64,000 bases of DNA from Halomonas sp. HL-48 (lineage in GTDB: Bacteria; Pseudomonadota; Gammaproteobacteria; Pseudomonadales; Halomonadaceae): contig NZ_LJZS01000001.1 of assembly GCF_001314875.1 (NCBI RefSeq), positions 248,001 to 312,000 of the forward strand, written 5' to 3'. The notes under the pieces are model-generated. The model saw only the letters and a list, made by a program, of their open reading frames with translations, made no database searches and was not told the DNA's origin. Made by a program: the position numbers and the translations under genes. How positions within the stretch are numbered: the stretch's first letter is position 1; the number at the start of each line of letters is the position of its first letter. This document shows positions 9,013 to 20,100 of the stretch, in pieces.

Positions 9013-9272
9013 GAGCGCTCACCTTCGGCCTTGCGAAGCCAGTAGTGATAGATATCGCCACGCTGCTCGCGCGCTTCCAGACGATGGGCGCTTTGCTCGG
9101 CAAACGCTTCGATATCGCGCCACGAACCGGCATCGGTGGCGCGCACCTCGAGCAGTTGGCCCGCCGCAAGCCCTGCCAATGCCTGCTTGGCTTTCAGCAA
9201 TGGCAGAGGACAGTGAAGCCCGCAGGCATCGAGCACGGTGTCGGGCTGCAAGCGCGTTGTTTGCTCAATCAT
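9009..9272 (-). CDS. TusA/SirA-like sulfurtransferase (sulfur carrier)
   Basis: 87-residue TusA-family protein. The hallmark DACGLHCPLPLLKAKQAL holds the CPxP cysteine (Cys21) that carries persulfide, plus an extra Cys17. The start at 9272 has AGGGGAG seven bases upstream. TusA proper relays sulfur to tRNA 2-thiouridine. The neighbour arrangement (bepA, this gene, perM, bcp) instead matches P. aeruginosa PA1006, a paralogue linked to molybdenum homeostasis, so that role is at least as likely. Coupled by a 4-base overlap to the PerM-like gene. Confidence 0.88.
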   Translation of the reverse strand: MIEQTTRLQPDTVLDACGLHCPLPLLKAKQALAGLAAGQLLEVRATDAGSWRDIEAFAEQSAHRLEAREQRGDIYHYWLRKAEGERS

Positions 9273-9421
9273 TTTACTCCCCTCAAAAAAGACCCTGCAC
9301 GTATCGGCCATTGTTGCATAGACTGTGCGATATTCACTGCGCATTGATTTAACGGCACTTCATTCCATGAATCAATGTCATCAGTAATGCCTTAGCGCTT
9401 TCCATCACCGATGAGGATGCC

Positions 9422-10879
9422 ATGCCGCGCTTTAGTAAAGCTCCAGCAGGCTGGACGCGCGCCTTAGCGCTCGCCTGCACCACCCTGCTGATTCCCTTAC
9501 CGGGTCTCAGCAACGAGCAGACGCTACCCAGCCTTGGGGGCGGCTATTCGTCGGCAAACGACGAAGAATACCGCCTGGGACGAGCCTGGCTTCGCCAGTT
9601 CCGCGCTCATGCGCCCCAGTGGCAGGACCCCATAGCTCACGACTACCTGACCGGGCTGATTGAGCGACTGTCGCCCCATAGCCAGCTGGGCGACCTGGAT
9701 GTCACGTCCGTGATGGTCGACAACCGCACGCTCAATGCCTTTGCGGTGCCCGGGGGCGTGGTGGGAATCAATGCCGGCCTGTTTGCCTTTGCTGAAGACG
9801 AAGGCGCCTTTGTGTCGGTCATTGCCCACGAGCTTGGTCACCTCGCTCAGCGCCACTACGCACGCAGCAGCGAGCGCGCCGAGCAGACACAGCTACCCGC
9901 CATGGCCGGAATGCTTGCCGGGATGCTGATCGCCGCGGGTGGCGGCGGTAATGCGGGCATTGCCGCCGCCATGGGCTCCCAGGCGGCGCTCATCCAGGAC
10001 CAGCTCACCTACTCGCGCCGCTACGAACAGGAAGCCGACCGCGTCGGCCTTCAGGCCATGGCCGATGCCGGCTACAACCCAGAGGCCATGGCCAGCATGT
10101 TCCGTAGCCTGCAGCGCATGGCCAGCCTGCAGGGCGGCACGCCCCCCGAATTCCTGTTGACCCACCCGGTCTCGGAATCGCGCCTGAGCGACACCCAGTC
10201 ACGCGCCGCCCAAATGGACGTTGCCACCGGCTACGGCAGCGATACGCTTTACGACATGATTCGCGGCCGGGCATTGCTGCAGATTCATGAACAGTCGCCC
10301 GAGCAGGCCGTTTCGCGCATGGCGCGGGAAAATGCCGACGACACCGCACAGCGCTATGTCAGCGCCTTGGTCGACGCCAAGAACGGCCAGGTGGATACCG
10401 CGCTCCAGACCCTTGATCAACTGGCAGACGAACAGCCCGACCTGGCCATGCTGCCGGGCTCGGCAGCAGAGGTGGCGCTTCAGGCACGGCGTTACGACGA
10501 GGCGATCCGCCGCAGCCAGCAGCTGTTGCGCCTGATGCCCAACTATCTGCCCGTTCAACTGGTACTCGCCGAAGCGCAGCTTCAGCGCGACCCTGACGCG
10601 GCCTACGATGTCCTGCGCGATGTCACCGCACAGCATCCAGAAAACCCACAGGGCTTCAACCTTCTGGCGGAGGCCGCCGGCCGCAGCGGACGTAACGGCT
10701 GGGGGCATCTGGCCCGGGCGGAATACCTGCAGTTGACCGGCAGGATAGACAGCGGCATCCGCCAGTTGGATATTGCCGAAGACGCTGCCGAGCGCGAGAA
10801 CGATCAGCGGGCGCTGGCGCGTATCGAGCGCCGGCGCGAGGATTTCATGGACTACCGGGAGGCGTTGGAAGCGTTTTAG
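9422..10879 (+). CDS. bepA: Periplasmic M48 metalloprotease with TPR domain (BepA-like)
   Basis: BepA (YfgC) degrades stalled LptD and BamA and helps outer-membrane assembly. The 485 residues comprise a signal peptide (about 1-30, ending near GLSNEQ), an M48 domain with HELGH at 136-140 and the third zinc ligand in YEQEADRVGL (Glu204), the LLTHPVSESRL plug-like histidine segment, and a C-terminal TPR region from about 300 to the end. The internal glycine-rich MLAGMLIAAGGGGNAG (about 164-179) is the usual membrane-touching loop. Divergent from the tusA-like gene. Confidence 0.92.
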   Translation: MPRFSKAPAGWTRALALACTTLLIPLPGLSNEQTLPSLGGGYSSANDEEYRLGRAWLRQFRAHAPQWQDPIAHDYLTGLIERLSPHSQLGDLDVTSVMVDNRTLNAFAVPGGVVGINAGLFAFAEDEGAFVSVIAHELGHLAQRHYARSSERAEQTQLPAMAGMLAGMLIAAGGGGNAGIAAAMGSQAALIQDQLTYSRRYEQEADRVGLQAMADAGYNPEAMASMFRSLQRMASLQGGTPPEFLLTHPVSESRLSDTQSRAAQMDVATGYGSDTLYDMIRGRALLQIHEQSPEQAVSRMARENADDTAQRYVSALVDAKNGQVDTALQTLDQLADEQPDLAMLPGSAAEVALQARRYDEAIRRSQQLLRLMPNYLPVQLVLAEAQLQRDPDAAYDVLRDVTAQHPENPQGFNLLAEAAGRSGRNGWGHLARAEYLQLTGRIDSGIRQLDIAEDAAERENDQRALARIERRREDFMDYREALEAF

Positions 10880-10960
10880 GAACGCCACCACCAACGGCGA
10901 CGGTTTCAGCCATCAGGCATATCGCTGGCCGGGGCCGCCCGACCAGCGACAACGCTACGC

Positions 10961-11989
10961 TCAGGCGTTGAAGCCAAGCATCCGCTCGAGCGGCTTGAGC
11001 GCCTTGAGGCGTAGCTGACTGTCGACATGGACTTCGCCGCTACCGTCGCGCAGCGCCCCTGCCAGATTATCCAGTGCATTCATCGCCATCCACGGACAGT
11101 GCGCGCAGCTGCGACAGGTCGCGCCGTTGCCTGCCGTGGGGGCCTCGAACAGCGTCTTGTCGGGGACCGCCTGCTGCATCTTGAAGAAAATGCCGCGATC
11201 GGTGGCCACAATCAGCTGTTCGTTGGGCAGCGATTTGGCCGCGCTGATCAGTTGCGATGTGGAGCCTGTCACATCGGCCAGTTGCACCACCGGCGCCGGC
11301 GACTCGGGATGGACCAGCACCGCGGCGTCCGGGTACAGGCGCTTGAGATCTTCGACGCCTTTCGCCTTGAACTCCTCATGGACAATACAAGCACCGTCCC
11401 ACATCAGCATGTCGGCGCCAGTTTTTTTCTGGATGTAGCCACCCAGGTGCTTATCAGGCGCCCAGAGAATTTTCTCGCCCTTTGCCTGCAGGTGCTCGAT
11501 CACCTCGACGGCGATCGAGGAGGTGACCACCCAGTCGGCGCGCGCTTTCACAGCCGCCGACGTGTTGGCGTAGACCACGACGGTGCGGTCCGGGTGCGCA
11601 TCGCAAAAGGCGCTGAACTCATCCGCGGGGCAGCCGATATCCAGCGAGCAAGTGGCCTCAAGCGTGGGCATCAGGACGCGCTTGTCGGGCGACAGAATTT
11701 TCGCCGTCTCGCCCATGAAGCGAACCCCGGCCACCACCAGCGTGGTGGCATCGTGGCGGGCACCAAAGCGGGCCATTTCCAGCGAATCGGCGACACAGCC
11801 GCCGGTTTCCTCAGCGAGCTGCTGGATGGCGTCATCGGTATAGTAATGGGCAACCAGCACGGCGTTTTGCTGTTTGAGCAGGCGCTTGATTTCAGCCACC
11901 CGCGCCTGATCCTCAGCGGGAATGCGGGTCGGGCAGTAGGGGCTCGGAAGCGGAACATCAAGCTTGGCTTGGGAAGTCATAATAGTCAT
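10961..11989 (-). CDS. nadA: Quinolinate synthase A
   Basis: [4Fe-4S] enzyme that condenses iminoaspartate with dihydroxyacetone phosphate to quinolinate, the substrate of NadC (2188-3042). The 342 residues include the three cluster cysteines in [25 protein letters not shown] and [13 protein letters not shown], and the triose-phosphate-binding HPESP. Three in-frame starts exist: GTG 12001, ATG 11989 and ATG 11980. None has a strong ribosome binding site, so the exact start is uncertain. No nadB is in the window. Confidence 0.95.
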   Translation of the reverse strand: MTIMTSQAKLDVPLPSPYCPTRIPAEDQARVAEIKRLLKQQNAVLVAHYYTDDAIQQLAEETGGCVADSLEMARFGARHDATTLVVAGVRFMGETAKILSPDKRVLMPTLEATCSLDIGCPADEFSAFCDAHPDRTVVVYANTSAAVKARADWVVTSSIAVEVIEHLQAKGEKILWAPDKHLGGYIQKKTGADMLMWDGACIVHEEFKAKGVEDLKRLYPDAAVLVHPESPAPVVQLADVTGSTSQLISAAKSLPNEQLIVATDRGIFFKMQQAVPDKTLFEAPTAGNGATCRSCAHCPWMAMNALDNLAGALRDGSGEVHVDSQLRLKALKPLERMLGFNA

Positions 11990-12196
11990 CGTGTCTACCA
12001 CTGTGACGAACAGGGAATCCCCCTGTTAAACACCAGTCACGGCGTATGCACTCCGCACGCGCCGCTCTCGTTGGCAGTGACCGCTGCGTCTTTCGCGGTG
12101 GGCCGCTGCCGTTATCTACCACTGTAGGACTATTTTGGCGGGAAAAGGTTGCCGGCGGCAAGCCTAATTGGTGAACAGCCAACCAGCGCCCATCGC

Positions 12197-12229
12197 AAAA
12201 CGCCCCAGGCAGCAGGCTGCCAGGGGCGT
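12197..12229 (-). terminator. Rho-independent terminator of the tRNA-Lys pair
   Basis: On the minus strand ACGCCCC-TGGCAG and CTGCC-TGGGGCGT form a stem with one mismatch around a short loop, followed by TTTTG. It lies directly downstream of the second tRNA. Confidence 0.7.
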
Positions 12230-12234
12230 GAAAT

Positions 12235-12310
12235 TGGTGGGTCGTGCAGGATTCGAACCTGCGACCAATTGATTAAAAGTCAACTGCTCTACCAACTGAG
12301 CTAACGACCC
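12235..12310 (-). tRNA. tRNA-Lys (anticodon TTT), copy 2
   Basis: A 76-base cloverleaf with acceptor GGGTCGT/ACGACCC, D-arm AGCTCAGTTGGTAGAGC, anticodon loop CTTTTAA with anticodon TTT, T-loop GTTCGAATC, and an encoded CCA. It is identical to the copy at 12349-12424, 38 bases upstream in the same transcript. Confidence 0.97.
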
Positions 12311-12348
12311 GGTGTGCACAGTGGCGACACAGGAGATTGCGGTTCGGC

Positions 12349-12424
12349 TGGTGGGTCGTGCAGGATTCGAACCTGCGACCAATTGATTAAAAGTCAACTG
12401 CTCTACCAACTGAGCTAACGACCC
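12349..12424 (-). tRNA. tRNA-Lys (anticodon TTT), copy 1
   Basis: Same 76-base sequence as the downstream copy, including CCA and anticodon TTT. It is the promoter-proximal gene: a strong promoter ends about 17 bases before its 5' end. Confidence 0.97.
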
Positions 12425-12440
12425 GCCCGAACGGATGCAT

Positions 12441-12469
12441 ATACTACGGACGAGGCGCGCTATCCGCAA
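12441..12469 (-). promoter_or_regulatory. Promoter of the tRNA-Lys operon
   Basis: On the minus strand TTGCGG is followed after 17 bases by TAGTAT, predicting a start near 12434, about ten bases before the first tRNA. The region just after the -10 (ATGCATCCG) is not strikingly GC-rich, so stringent-type control cannot be argued strongly. Confidence 0.65.
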
Positions 12470-12527
12470 GTCTTTTTTGAACTTTTGCCTAAACAGCCGG
12501 CCGATAAACGCCGGCGTCAGGGCGCCG

Positions 12528-13391
12528 TTAACGCCGCTTTGGCTTGCGCATCGCCTGCACCGGGCGGCGCTTGTTCTTGTCCCGGCTCCAGCGGTTTTTC
12601 TCGTCCGGCGTCAGCTCGGGCACCTTGCGCGTTTCGAGCTGGGCAAGCGCCGCCAGATCGTCCACTTCATCCTGGGAAAGCTCGACCCATTCGCCCGCCT
12701 TGGCGCGCTTATCCAGGAAGATGTTGCCATAACGGACCCTTTTCAGGCGACTTACCGTCAGCCCCTGAGATTCCCATAGGCGACGCACCTCCCGGTTGCG
12801 GCCTTCGAGGATGACCACGTGGAACCAGGTGTTGATGCCTTCGCCGCCAAATTCCTGGACGTCGGTAAAGCGGGCTGGGCCATCCTCGAGCATGACCCCG
12901 TCGACCATCGCCATGATGTGCTCACGCTTGACCTCGCCCATGACGCGCACCGCATATTCGCGCTCGACCTGGGTGGACGGGTGCATCAGGCGATTGGCCA
13001 GCTCACCATCGGTGGTGAACAGCAATAGGCCGCTGGTATTGATATCCAGGCGACCGATCGCGATCCAGCGCTCGCCCTTCAGACGCGGCAGACGGTCGAA
13101 CACGGTACGCCGTCCTTCCGGGTCCTTGCGGGTACACAGCTCGCCTTCGGGCTTGTTGTACATGATGACCCGGCGCGGCGTCTCGTCTTCCGGACGCAGA
13201 CTCACCGGACGGTCGTCGACGCTGACCTTGTCGCGGGCTTCGACACGATCGCCAAGCTTCGCGACCTGGCTGTTGACCTTGACGCGGCCGTCGGCGATGA
13301 CGGTCTCCATCTCGCGCCGCGAACCAAGTCCGGCCCGGGCAAGTACTTTCTGCAGCTTTTCGCTGGTGGGAGGAGTATTACTCTGACTCAT
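12528..13391 (-). CDS. rluB: 23S rRNA pseudouridine(2605) synthase RluB
   Basis: Isomerises U2605 of 23S rRNA. The 287 residues have an N-terminal S4 RNA-binding domain (about 11-60, [19 protein letters not shown]) and an RsuA/RluB catalytic domain with Asp116 in [12 protein letters not shown], followed by the [13 protein letters not shown] segment. The Lys/Arg-rich tail ([16 protein letters not shown]) is typical of the family in this group. The start at 13391 overlaps the end of scpB by 14 bases; AGAGG lies upstream. Terminal gene of scpA-scpB-rluB. Confidence 0.94.
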   Translation of the reverse strand: MSQSNTPPTSEKLQKVLARAGLGSRREMETVIADGRVKVNSQVAKLGDRVEARDKVSVDDRPVSLRPEDETPRRVIMYNKPEGELCTRKDPEGRRTVFDRLPRLKGERWIAIGRLDINTSGLLLFTTDGELANRLMHPSTQVEREYAVRVMGEVKREHIMAMVDGVMLEDGPARFTDVQEFGGEGINTWFHVVILEGRNREVRRLWESQGLTVSRLKRVRYGNIFLDKRAKAGEWVELSQDEVDDLAALAQLETRKVPELTPDEKNRWSRDKNKRRPVQAMRKPKRR

Positions 13392-14205
13392 GGTCGTCTG
13401 ACCTCTCATCATGGGTCTGCGTGCGCGCGGCTTGCTCGCTTTCGCGCTGCGCACGTGCCGCCAGGCGTGCCTCTAGATCGGCAAAGCTCAGCGGCTGGGT
13501 TAACGCCGTCTCGGCGTGCGTATCGGCACTTTCGGCCGTTTCGGGTGGCGCATCCTGCACGGTTTCGGGCGTTGCGTCCAGCCCTTCTTGCTCGTCAGCC
13601 GCCGGCGACTCGAGCCGCTGGGGCACCGGGGCCTGGTCGTCGAATGTTTCGTCGCCTTCAAAGCCTCCAGCCTGCTGGCTGACCAGCTCGTGCATGGGCG
13701 GCAAAGCATCAAGGGTTTTCAACCCGAAATCGTCCAGAAAGCTGCGCGACGTGGCATATACGGCCGGCCGGCCCGGCACATCGCGATGGCCGACCACGCG
13801 TATCCAGCCCCGCTCCATCAGGGTGCGCATGATCGAGCTGCTCACACTCACTCCGCGCACGTCTTCGATATCGCTGCGGGTCACCGGCTGGCGGTAGGCA
13901 ATCAGCGCCAGGGTCTCGAGCAGCGCCCGGGAATAGCGCTGCGGCCGCTCGTCCCACAGCCGAGAAACCCACCGCGACAGCCGCGGCCGAATGCGCAGCT
14001 GAAAGCCCGAGGCGGTTTCCACCAGCTCCAGGGCGCCGTCGCGGTGGCGTTCATCCAGGCGTGAAAGCACCTCGCGCAGTTCCGTCGGCGACGGGCATTC
14101 CCCATCCACAAACAGGGTTTCCAGGCGCTCCACGGGCAGCGGCTCTCCCGCTGCCAATAACGCCGCCTCCACAATTTCATCCAATGCCGTGCTGACGTTG
14201 CTCAT
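13378..14205 (-). CDS. scpB: Segregation and condensation protein B
   Basis: ScpB dimer, the winged-helix partner that binds ScpA and the SMC ATPase to form the bacterial condensin. Tandem winged-helix domains occupy about residues 1-180 ([16 protein letters not shown] at the start, [21 protein letters not shown] and [18 protein letters not shown]). An acidic, low-complexity tail of about 90 residues follows (repeated Asp/Glu/Ala/Thr), longer than in compact ScpB proteins. ATG 14205 overlaps the scpA stop (ATGA). Confidence 0.93.
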   Translation of the reverse strand: MSNVSTALDEIVEAALLAAGEPLPVERLETLFVDGECPSPTELREVLSRLDERHRDGALELVETASGFQLRIRPRLSRWVSRLWDERPQRYSRALLETLALIAYRQPVTRSDIEDVRGVSVSSSIMRTLMERGWIRVVGHRDVPGRPAVYATSRSFLDDFGLKTLDALPPMHELVSQQAGGFEGDETFDDQAPVPQRLESPAADEQEGLDATPETVQDAPPETAESADTHAETALTQPLSFADLEARLAARAQRESEQAARTQTHDERSDDHESE

Positions 14206-15200
14206 GGTATATCCCTATCGACACTGTCGGGCGCATCTTCCTGATATTGCTCACCGGCGTGCTGCTCAAAGGCGCTTTCTTCCAAGGCATTGGCATCGGC
14301 GTTATCCCGCTCAAATGCATCATCATGGCCCTCGGCGTCGCTGATCGTCGCCGCTCTCGCCCGAACGTGGATCGGCGACAGCGGCGCGTTCTGTACGATA
14401 TCGATCATGGCTTCCTTGGCCAGTTCCAGAATCGCCATAAAGGTCACCACCACGCCCGCGCGCCCCTCCTCCAGGGTAAACAGCGCGGCGAAGGGGACAT
14501 AATGCGGTGTATCGCTCTCGCCGCTGAGCTGCGCCATGATCTTGAGCATCCGTTCACGGGTGGACAGCACCTCACGGCTGATATGGTGGGCCTGGGCAAG
14601 CTCGGCGCGCTTGAGCACATCGGCCAGCGCGCCCAACAGCTCGTCCAGCTCGACCGGCGGATGGATGACCCGCGATTCCAGCGGCGGCAGACCCGCCTGC
14701 GCGCTGAACCAGTCGCGCCCTACCCGGGGCAGCGTATCCAGCGATTCGGCCGCCTCCTTGAGACGCTCGTATTCCTGCAGGCGGCGGATCAGCTCGGCGC
14801 GCGGGTCCTCCTCTTCCTCACCTTCGGCCTTGGGCGGCCGGGGCAGCAGGGTCCGCGACTTGATTTCGGCCAGCATGGCCGCCATCAGCAGATACTCGCC
14901 GGCCAGCTCGATTTCCATCGCTTTCATCAGCTCCACGTATTCGATGTACTGATGGGTGATGGTGGCCACGTTGATGGTCAGAATATCCAGATTCTGTCGG
15001 CGAATCAGGTAGAGCAGCAGATCAAGCGGCCCCTCGAACGCTTCCAGAAAGACGCGCAGCGCCTCCGGGGGAATATATAAATCCTCCGGTAACTGGGTAA
15101 TCGGTTCGTCAAATAGCCGCCCCAGCGCCTCGGCCATCGGCTCGGCGGCCGAGACGTCGGTGTTCGCGGGGCTGGCGTCGGCGCTTGGCGTCTCGCTCAC
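14202..15200 (-). CDS. scpA: Segregation and condensation protein A
   Basis: Kleisin subunit of the SMC-ScpAB condensin. In 332 residues the family core starts with FEGPLDLLLYLIRRQNLDILTI and continues through YLLMAAMLAEIKSRTLLP to the C-terminal winged helix (VVTFMAILELAKEAMIDIVQNAPLSPI). The N-terminal 45 residues and the last 50 are acidic and variable. Translationally coupled to scpB by a 4-base overlap. No smc gene is in the window. Confidence 0.93.
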   Translation of the reverse strand: MSETPSADASPANTDVSAAEPMAEALGRLFDEPITQLPEDLYIPPEALRVFLEAFEGPLDLLLYLIRRQNLDILTINVATITHQYIEYVELMKAMEIELAGEYLLMAAMLAEIKSRTLLPRPPKAEGEEEEDPRAELIRRLQEYERLKEAAESLDTLPRVGRDWFSAQAGLPPLESRVIHPPVELDELLGALADVLKRAELAQAHHISREVLSTRERMLKIMAQLSGESDTPHYVPFAALFTLEEGRAGVVVTFMAILELAKEAMIDIVQNAPLSPIHVRARAATISDAEGHDDAFERDNADANALEESAFEQHAGEQYQEDAPDSVDRDIP

Positions 15201-15309
15201 GCGGGTCGGTTTCCTCGGTTAATGATGCAGATGCAGCGGGTAGCTGTCTGCTGATCCCTAGATGGGCGCAGTGTAACAAAGTCGCAGAAGACCGTGACCA
15301 GGCGCTACG

Positions 15310-17118
15310 TTACCCCGCTTCTGCCGCTTTGCGGTAGCGTCCCTGATAATCAAACAGCTTATCGCGAAGCTGCCAGTGACGCCCTACTTTACGCCCCACC
15401 ACGAAGTCGGGATGGCGCAGGCGGCGCTGCTCGCGGATAACCTCCTCGGGCGTGGTGGGCTGCCAGTTGCCGCCCGGTGCACGCAGATGATCGCGCAAAA
15501 AGGCGACGTAGAAAGCGCGGCGCTGGGCCGGCGTTTCCAGGGCAAACCATTCCGCCAGGCTCGCGCCATCCTCATCATAGTAGGTGACCTTGAGGCGGGG
15601 AAGGCCGCGTCCGTTGGTGGTGGCTTCCAGCGCCATGCCGCTGACCCTCAACACCTTGGCGTCCTTGAGTTTGAGGGCATCCTTGAGCTTGTTATCGGCG
15701 TCGACCAGCAGCGTCTCGCAGCCGTGGCAGCGGCGGGCGGCAATATCGTTCTCGGCGCCGCACTCATCGCAAACCTTGAAGCGAAAACGAAAGTCGCACT
15801 GGCGGCGCTTGCCCGCCTCTTCCTCGATCAACCCTTGGCAGCGGCGGCCAAAATGTTCGATCACCAGATCGCCGTCGCGCTTGCCCCAAAACAGATTGGC
15901 ATGGCCACAGGCCGGGCACGCCACCTGGACGGGTTCGCTATCGCTATCCGGTTTTGGCTCACCGACTTCCGGCGCGTACAGGTCCCAGGGATTGCCCACG
16001 TAGTCGAGCACCAGGCAGTCCTGCTTGCCCGGCGCCAGACGCAGCCCCCGGCCCACCATCTGCTGATACAGGCTGACCGACTCGGTAGGCCGCAAGATGG
16101 CGATCAGGTCCACGTGCGGGGCATCGAAGCCGGTGGTGAGTACCGCCACGTTGACCAGGTACTTGAGCGTCCGGGCCTTGAACGCCGCGATGATCGCCGT
16201 GCGCTGGTCAGATACCGTCCCGCCGGTAATCAGCGCCGCCTGGTCGGTGGGCAGATAGCCCATGATTTCTTCGGCGTGAGCCACGGTGGCGGCAAAGATC
16301 ATCACGCCCTGTCGCCCTTCAGCGTATTCGACCACCTGCGCGATGATGCCCGGCGTGGCGCGGTTACCCGCCACCACCTGATTAAGGGCGGCCTCGCTGT
16401 AGGCGCCGCTGGCCGCCGGCGCCAGGCGCGAGAAATCGTAGCCCTCGACGGCCATATCCCGGCGTTTGGGCTCAGCCAGAAAGCCTTGCTTGACCATCAG
16501 TCGCAGCGGCTGCTCGAACACGCAGTCACGAAAGAAGCAGGCCTCACTGCCCTTCACCATGCCGTGATAATGGCGGTGATAGATAAACCCCTGCCCCAGC
16601 CGATAGGGCGTGGCCGTCAGGCCGAGTATCTTGAGCCTGGGATTCTGCTGCTGCAGGTGGTCGATCACCTGCCGGTAGCTGGCGCCTTCGTCCAGCGAGA
16701 CCCGGTGGCATTCATCAATCACCAGCAGCGTAAACCGCCCGTCGGCAAATTGATCCAGGTTGCGCACCACCGACTGCACCGAGCCGAACACCACCTGGCG
16801 CTGGGCGTCCTTGCGCCTGAGCCCGGCGCTGAAAATATCGGCCTTCAGGCCGTACGCCTGGTACTTGGCGTGATTCTGCTCGACCAGCTCGCGGACGTGC
16901 GCCAGCACCAGCACCCGGCCGCGGGCCAGGCGGGCAAGCTCGGCGATCACCAGTGACTTGCCGCTGCCCGTTGGCAGCACCACCACCGCTGGGTCGTGCG
17001 ACGCACGAAAATGCTCGACCACACGGCTGACCGCCTGAGTTTGATAGGGTCGCAGTGCAGGCGTGGCAGCCTCAGCGTCGAAAGGCGGCCGGGAGGCCGC
17101 CTTTTCAGGGTGTGTCAT
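15310..17118 (-). CDS. radD: DEAD/DEAH-box helicase RadD (YejH)
   Basis: SF2 ATPase that in E. coli acts with RecA and SSB in repair of crossovers and double-strand breaks. The 602 residues hold Walker A PTGSGKS at 49-55, DECH at 135-138, motif III LTATP, and helicase C motifs [16 protein letters not shown]-terminal zinc-ribbon part has [11 protein letters not shown], then [22 protein letters not shown]. The match to E. coli RadD runs the whole length. ATG 17118 has AGGTGA upstream; GTG 17121 adjoins it. A hydrolase/translocase role on DNA is inferred from the family. Confidence 0.93.
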   Translation of the reverse strand: MTHPEKAASRPPFDAEAATPALRPYQTQAVSRVVEHFRASHDPAVVVLPTGSGKSLVIAELARLARGRVLVLAHVRELVEQNHAKYQAYGLKADIFSAGLRRKDAQRQVVFGSVQSVVRNLDQFADGRFTLLVIDECHRVSLDEGASYRQVIDHLQQQNPRLKILGLTATPYRLGQGFIYHRHYHGMVKGSEACFFRDCVFEQPLRLMVKQGFLAEPKRRDMAVEGYDFSRLAPAASGAYSEAALNQVVAGNRATPGIIAQVVEYAEGRQGVMIFAATVAHAEEIMGYLPTDQAALITGGTVSDQRTAIIAAFKARTLKYLVNVAVLTTGFDAPHVDLIAILRPTESVSLYQQMVGRGLRLAPGKQDCLVLDYVGNPWDLYAPEVGEPKPDSDSEPVQVACPACGHANLFWGKRDGDLVIEHFGRRCQGLIEEEAGKRRQCDFRFRFKVCDECGAENDIAARRCHGCETLLVDADNKLKDALKLKDAKVLRVSGMALEATTNGRGLPRLKVTYYDEDGASLAEWFALETPAQRRAFYVAFLRDHLRAPGGNWQPTTPEEVIREQRRLRHPDFVVGRKVGRHWQLRDKLFDYQGRYRKAAEAG

Positions 17119-17168
17119 CACTCACCTGGCGTATTGACGAATGGCGACGGAACGCACGCAATGACTAG

Positions 17169-20100
17169 CTAGCCCAGCCAGACGCGCGCGTTGCGGAACA
17201 GACGCAGCCAGGCGCCGTCCTCGGTCCACTCGCTGGGCCGCCAGGAGTTGGTCACCGCCCGGGCCACGCGCTCGGGGTGCGGCATCATGATCGTGACGCG
17301 CCCGTCGGTCGTGGTCAGCCCGGTAATACCGGAAGGCGAGCCGTTGGGATTGGCCGGGTAACGCGTGGTGACCTGGGCGTAATTGTCGATGTAGCGCATC
17401 GCCACCTGACTGCTCGACTGCATGCGCCGCAGGTGGGCACTGTCGCGGAAGGCCGCCCGCCCTTCACCATGGGCCACCGCAATCGGCAGCTGCGACCCTT
17501 CCATGCCCGCCAGCAGAATGGAGGGGCTCTTTTCCACTCGCACCATGGAAAGACGCGCTTCGAACTGCTCGGACTCGTTGCGCACGAAAGCCGGCCAGTC
17601 GTCGGCACCGGGGATCAACGACTTAAGCTGCGAAAGCATCTGACAGCCGTTGCACACCCCCAGCGAGAAACTATCGTCACGCTTAAAGAAGGCGGCAAAC
17701 TGCTCGCGGGCACGCGCGTTGAACAGCACCGATTTCGCCCAGCCGCCGCCGGCACCCAAAACGTCGCCGTAGGAGAAGCCGCCGCAGGCCACCAAGCCTT
17801 TGAAGTCGTCGAGGGACACTCGCCCTTCGAGAACGTCACTCATGTGCACGTCCACGGCGTCAAAGCCGGCCTTGTCGAACGCCCAGGCCATCTCGACCTG
17901 GCCGTTGACCCCCTGCTCGCGCAGCACGGCGACGGCCGGTTTCGTGGTGTTGATGAACGGCGCGCTGATGTCCTCGTTGACATCAAAGGTCGGCGACGCC
18001 GACAGTCCCGGGTCGCGCACGTCGAGCAGATTATCGAATTCGTTTTTCGCGCACTCGGGATTATCGCGCAGCGCCTGCATGCGGTAGCTGGTTTCTGACC
18101 AGGTGCGCTGGGTAAGCTGACGGGTGGTTTCCAGCAGCGGCTCTTCAAACAGCGTGACGCGCACCTGATCGTCGTAGCGTGGGCGGGCGATGACCCCGCA
18201 GGTTTCAATCCCGGCCACGGCAAACTGGGTCAGCACCTCTTCGGTGTGTTCGCGGTTCACCTGAATCACCGCGCCCAGCTCTTCCGAAAACAGCGCGCTG
18301 AACGCTTCTACGGGTTCGTCGACCAGCCAGTCGAGCTTAATCTCGAGCCCGGCGTGAGCGGCAAAGGCCATTTCCAGCAGGGTGACCAGCAGGCCACCGT
18401 CGCTGCGGTCATGGTAGGCCAGCAGCTTGCCGTCGCGGTTGAGCCCCTGGATGACTTCAAAGAACGCCTTGATATCCTCGGGGTCGTCCACGTCCGGGCA
18501 TTCGTTGCCGACCTGGCCGTACACCTGCGCCAGGGCCGAGCCGCCTATCCGGTTCTGGCCGTTGCCCAGGTCGATCAGGATCAGGTCAGACTCATCCTGC
18601 TCCAGATTGATTTGGGGCGTCAGCGTCGCCAGGGCATCGGTCACCGGGGCGAACCCCGTTACCACCAGCGATAACGGCGAGGTAATGCTCTTGTCTTCCG
18701 TCTCGCCCTGGGCGTTTTCGTCTTGCCAGGCCGTGCGCATCGACATCGAATCCTTGCCCACTGGAATGGCGATGCCTAGCGCCGGGCAGAGCTCCATGCC
18801 CACGGCGTGGACGGCGTCGAACAGCGCCTGGTTTTCGCCGGGGTGGTCTGCCGCACTCATCCAGTTGGCCGACAGTTTGATGTCACCAAGCTTGGCGATC
18901 GGCGCCGCCGCCAGGTTGGTGATGGCTTCCGCCACGGCGAGACGGGCGCTGGCCGCCGGGTCGATCAGCGCTACCGGGGGACGCTCGCCCATGGCCATGG
19001 CCTCGCCCGCGTGGGTATCGAAGCTCGCAGTGGTAACCGCCACGTCAGCGACCGGCACCTGCCACGGCCCCACCATCTGATCGCGGGCCACCTGCCCGGT
19101 GATCGAACGGTCGCCAATGGTAATCAGGAAACTTTTCGAGGCCACCGTGGGCAGCCGCAGGATGCGATCCAGCGCTTCGCGCAGATCCAGGTTATCGAGC
19201 ATCACGCCCGACAGTGCCGGCGACTGGCGATGAAACTCACGCTGCATCTTGGGCGGCTTACCGAACAGCACGCTCATCGGCAGGTCAACCGGCTTGGTAT
19301 CAAAATGGCCGTCGCGCACTTCCAGATGATGCTGCTCGAGGGCCTCGCCGACGATCGCATAAGGGCAACGTTCCCGGGCACACAGCGCTTCAAAGGTGGC
19401 GAGATCTTCCTCCGCCACCGCCAGCACGTAGCGCTCCTGGGCTTCGTTGCACCAGATTTCCAGCGGACTCATGCCCGGCTCGGCGTTGGGCACCGCGCGC
19501 AGGTCAAACAGCCCGCCTCGCCCGCCGTCCTTGACCAGTTCCGGCAGGGCATTGGAAAGCCCGCCGGCGCCCACGTCGTGGATAAAGCGGATGGGGTTGT
19601 GGTCGCCCAGCGCCCAGCAGCGGTCGATCACTTCCTGAGCCCGACGCTCGATTTCCGGGTTCTCCCGTTGCACCGAGGCAAAGTCCAGATCGGCGCTCGA
19701 CACGCCGGACGCCATGCTCGAGGCCGCCCCGCCCCCCAGACCAATCAGCATGGCCGGGCCGCCCATGACGATCAGCTTGCCACCGACCGGAATATCACCC
19801 TTCTGCACGTGTTGCGCGCGAATGTTGCCGTAGCCCCCGGCGATCATGATCGGTTTGTGGTAACCGCGCCGTTCGATACCGTCATCGCTGAGCACGTCCT
19901 GCTCGTAGGTCCGGAAGTAGCCGGTCAGATTGGGACGGCCAAACTCGTTATTGAAGGCGGCACCGCCGATTGGCCCGTCGAGCATAATATTAAGTGCCGA
20001 CTGCATGCGCTCGGGCTTGCCGTAATCGAAGGCTTCCCAGGGCTGCACGAACTCGGGGATGCGCAGATTGGAAACGGTGAACCCGGCCAGCCCCGCCTTG

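Noticed and set aside
9342-9377. CATTGATT / AATCAATG inverted repeat between the tusA-like gene and bepA
   Set aside because: 8-bp arms with a 20-base gap in an AT-rich spacer; could be an operator but nothing distinguishes it from chance.
10921-10950. TCGCTGG / CCAGCGA hairpin between bepA and nadA as a terminator
   Set aside because: 7-bp arms without a T-run; weak, and not distinguishable from incidental GC-rich pairing.
12002-12182. A 74-codon minus-strand frame upstream of nadA
   Set aside because: No conserved features or ribosome binding site; it runs into nadA's start region and looks random.
12235-12424. Tandem tRNA-Lys genes as an integration hotspot with attachment sites
   Set aside because: No integrase, no duplicated tRNA 3' end beyond the second intact gene, and the flanks are core genes. 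It is simply a gene duplication.
15376-16956. A 526-codon open frame on the plus strand opposite radD, and similar long frames opposite purL (18807-20795) and the malic enzyme gene (26142-27464)
   Set aside because: These are antisense shadows of well-conserved genes in GC-rich DNA. Their translations have no domain signatures and no ribosome binding sites.
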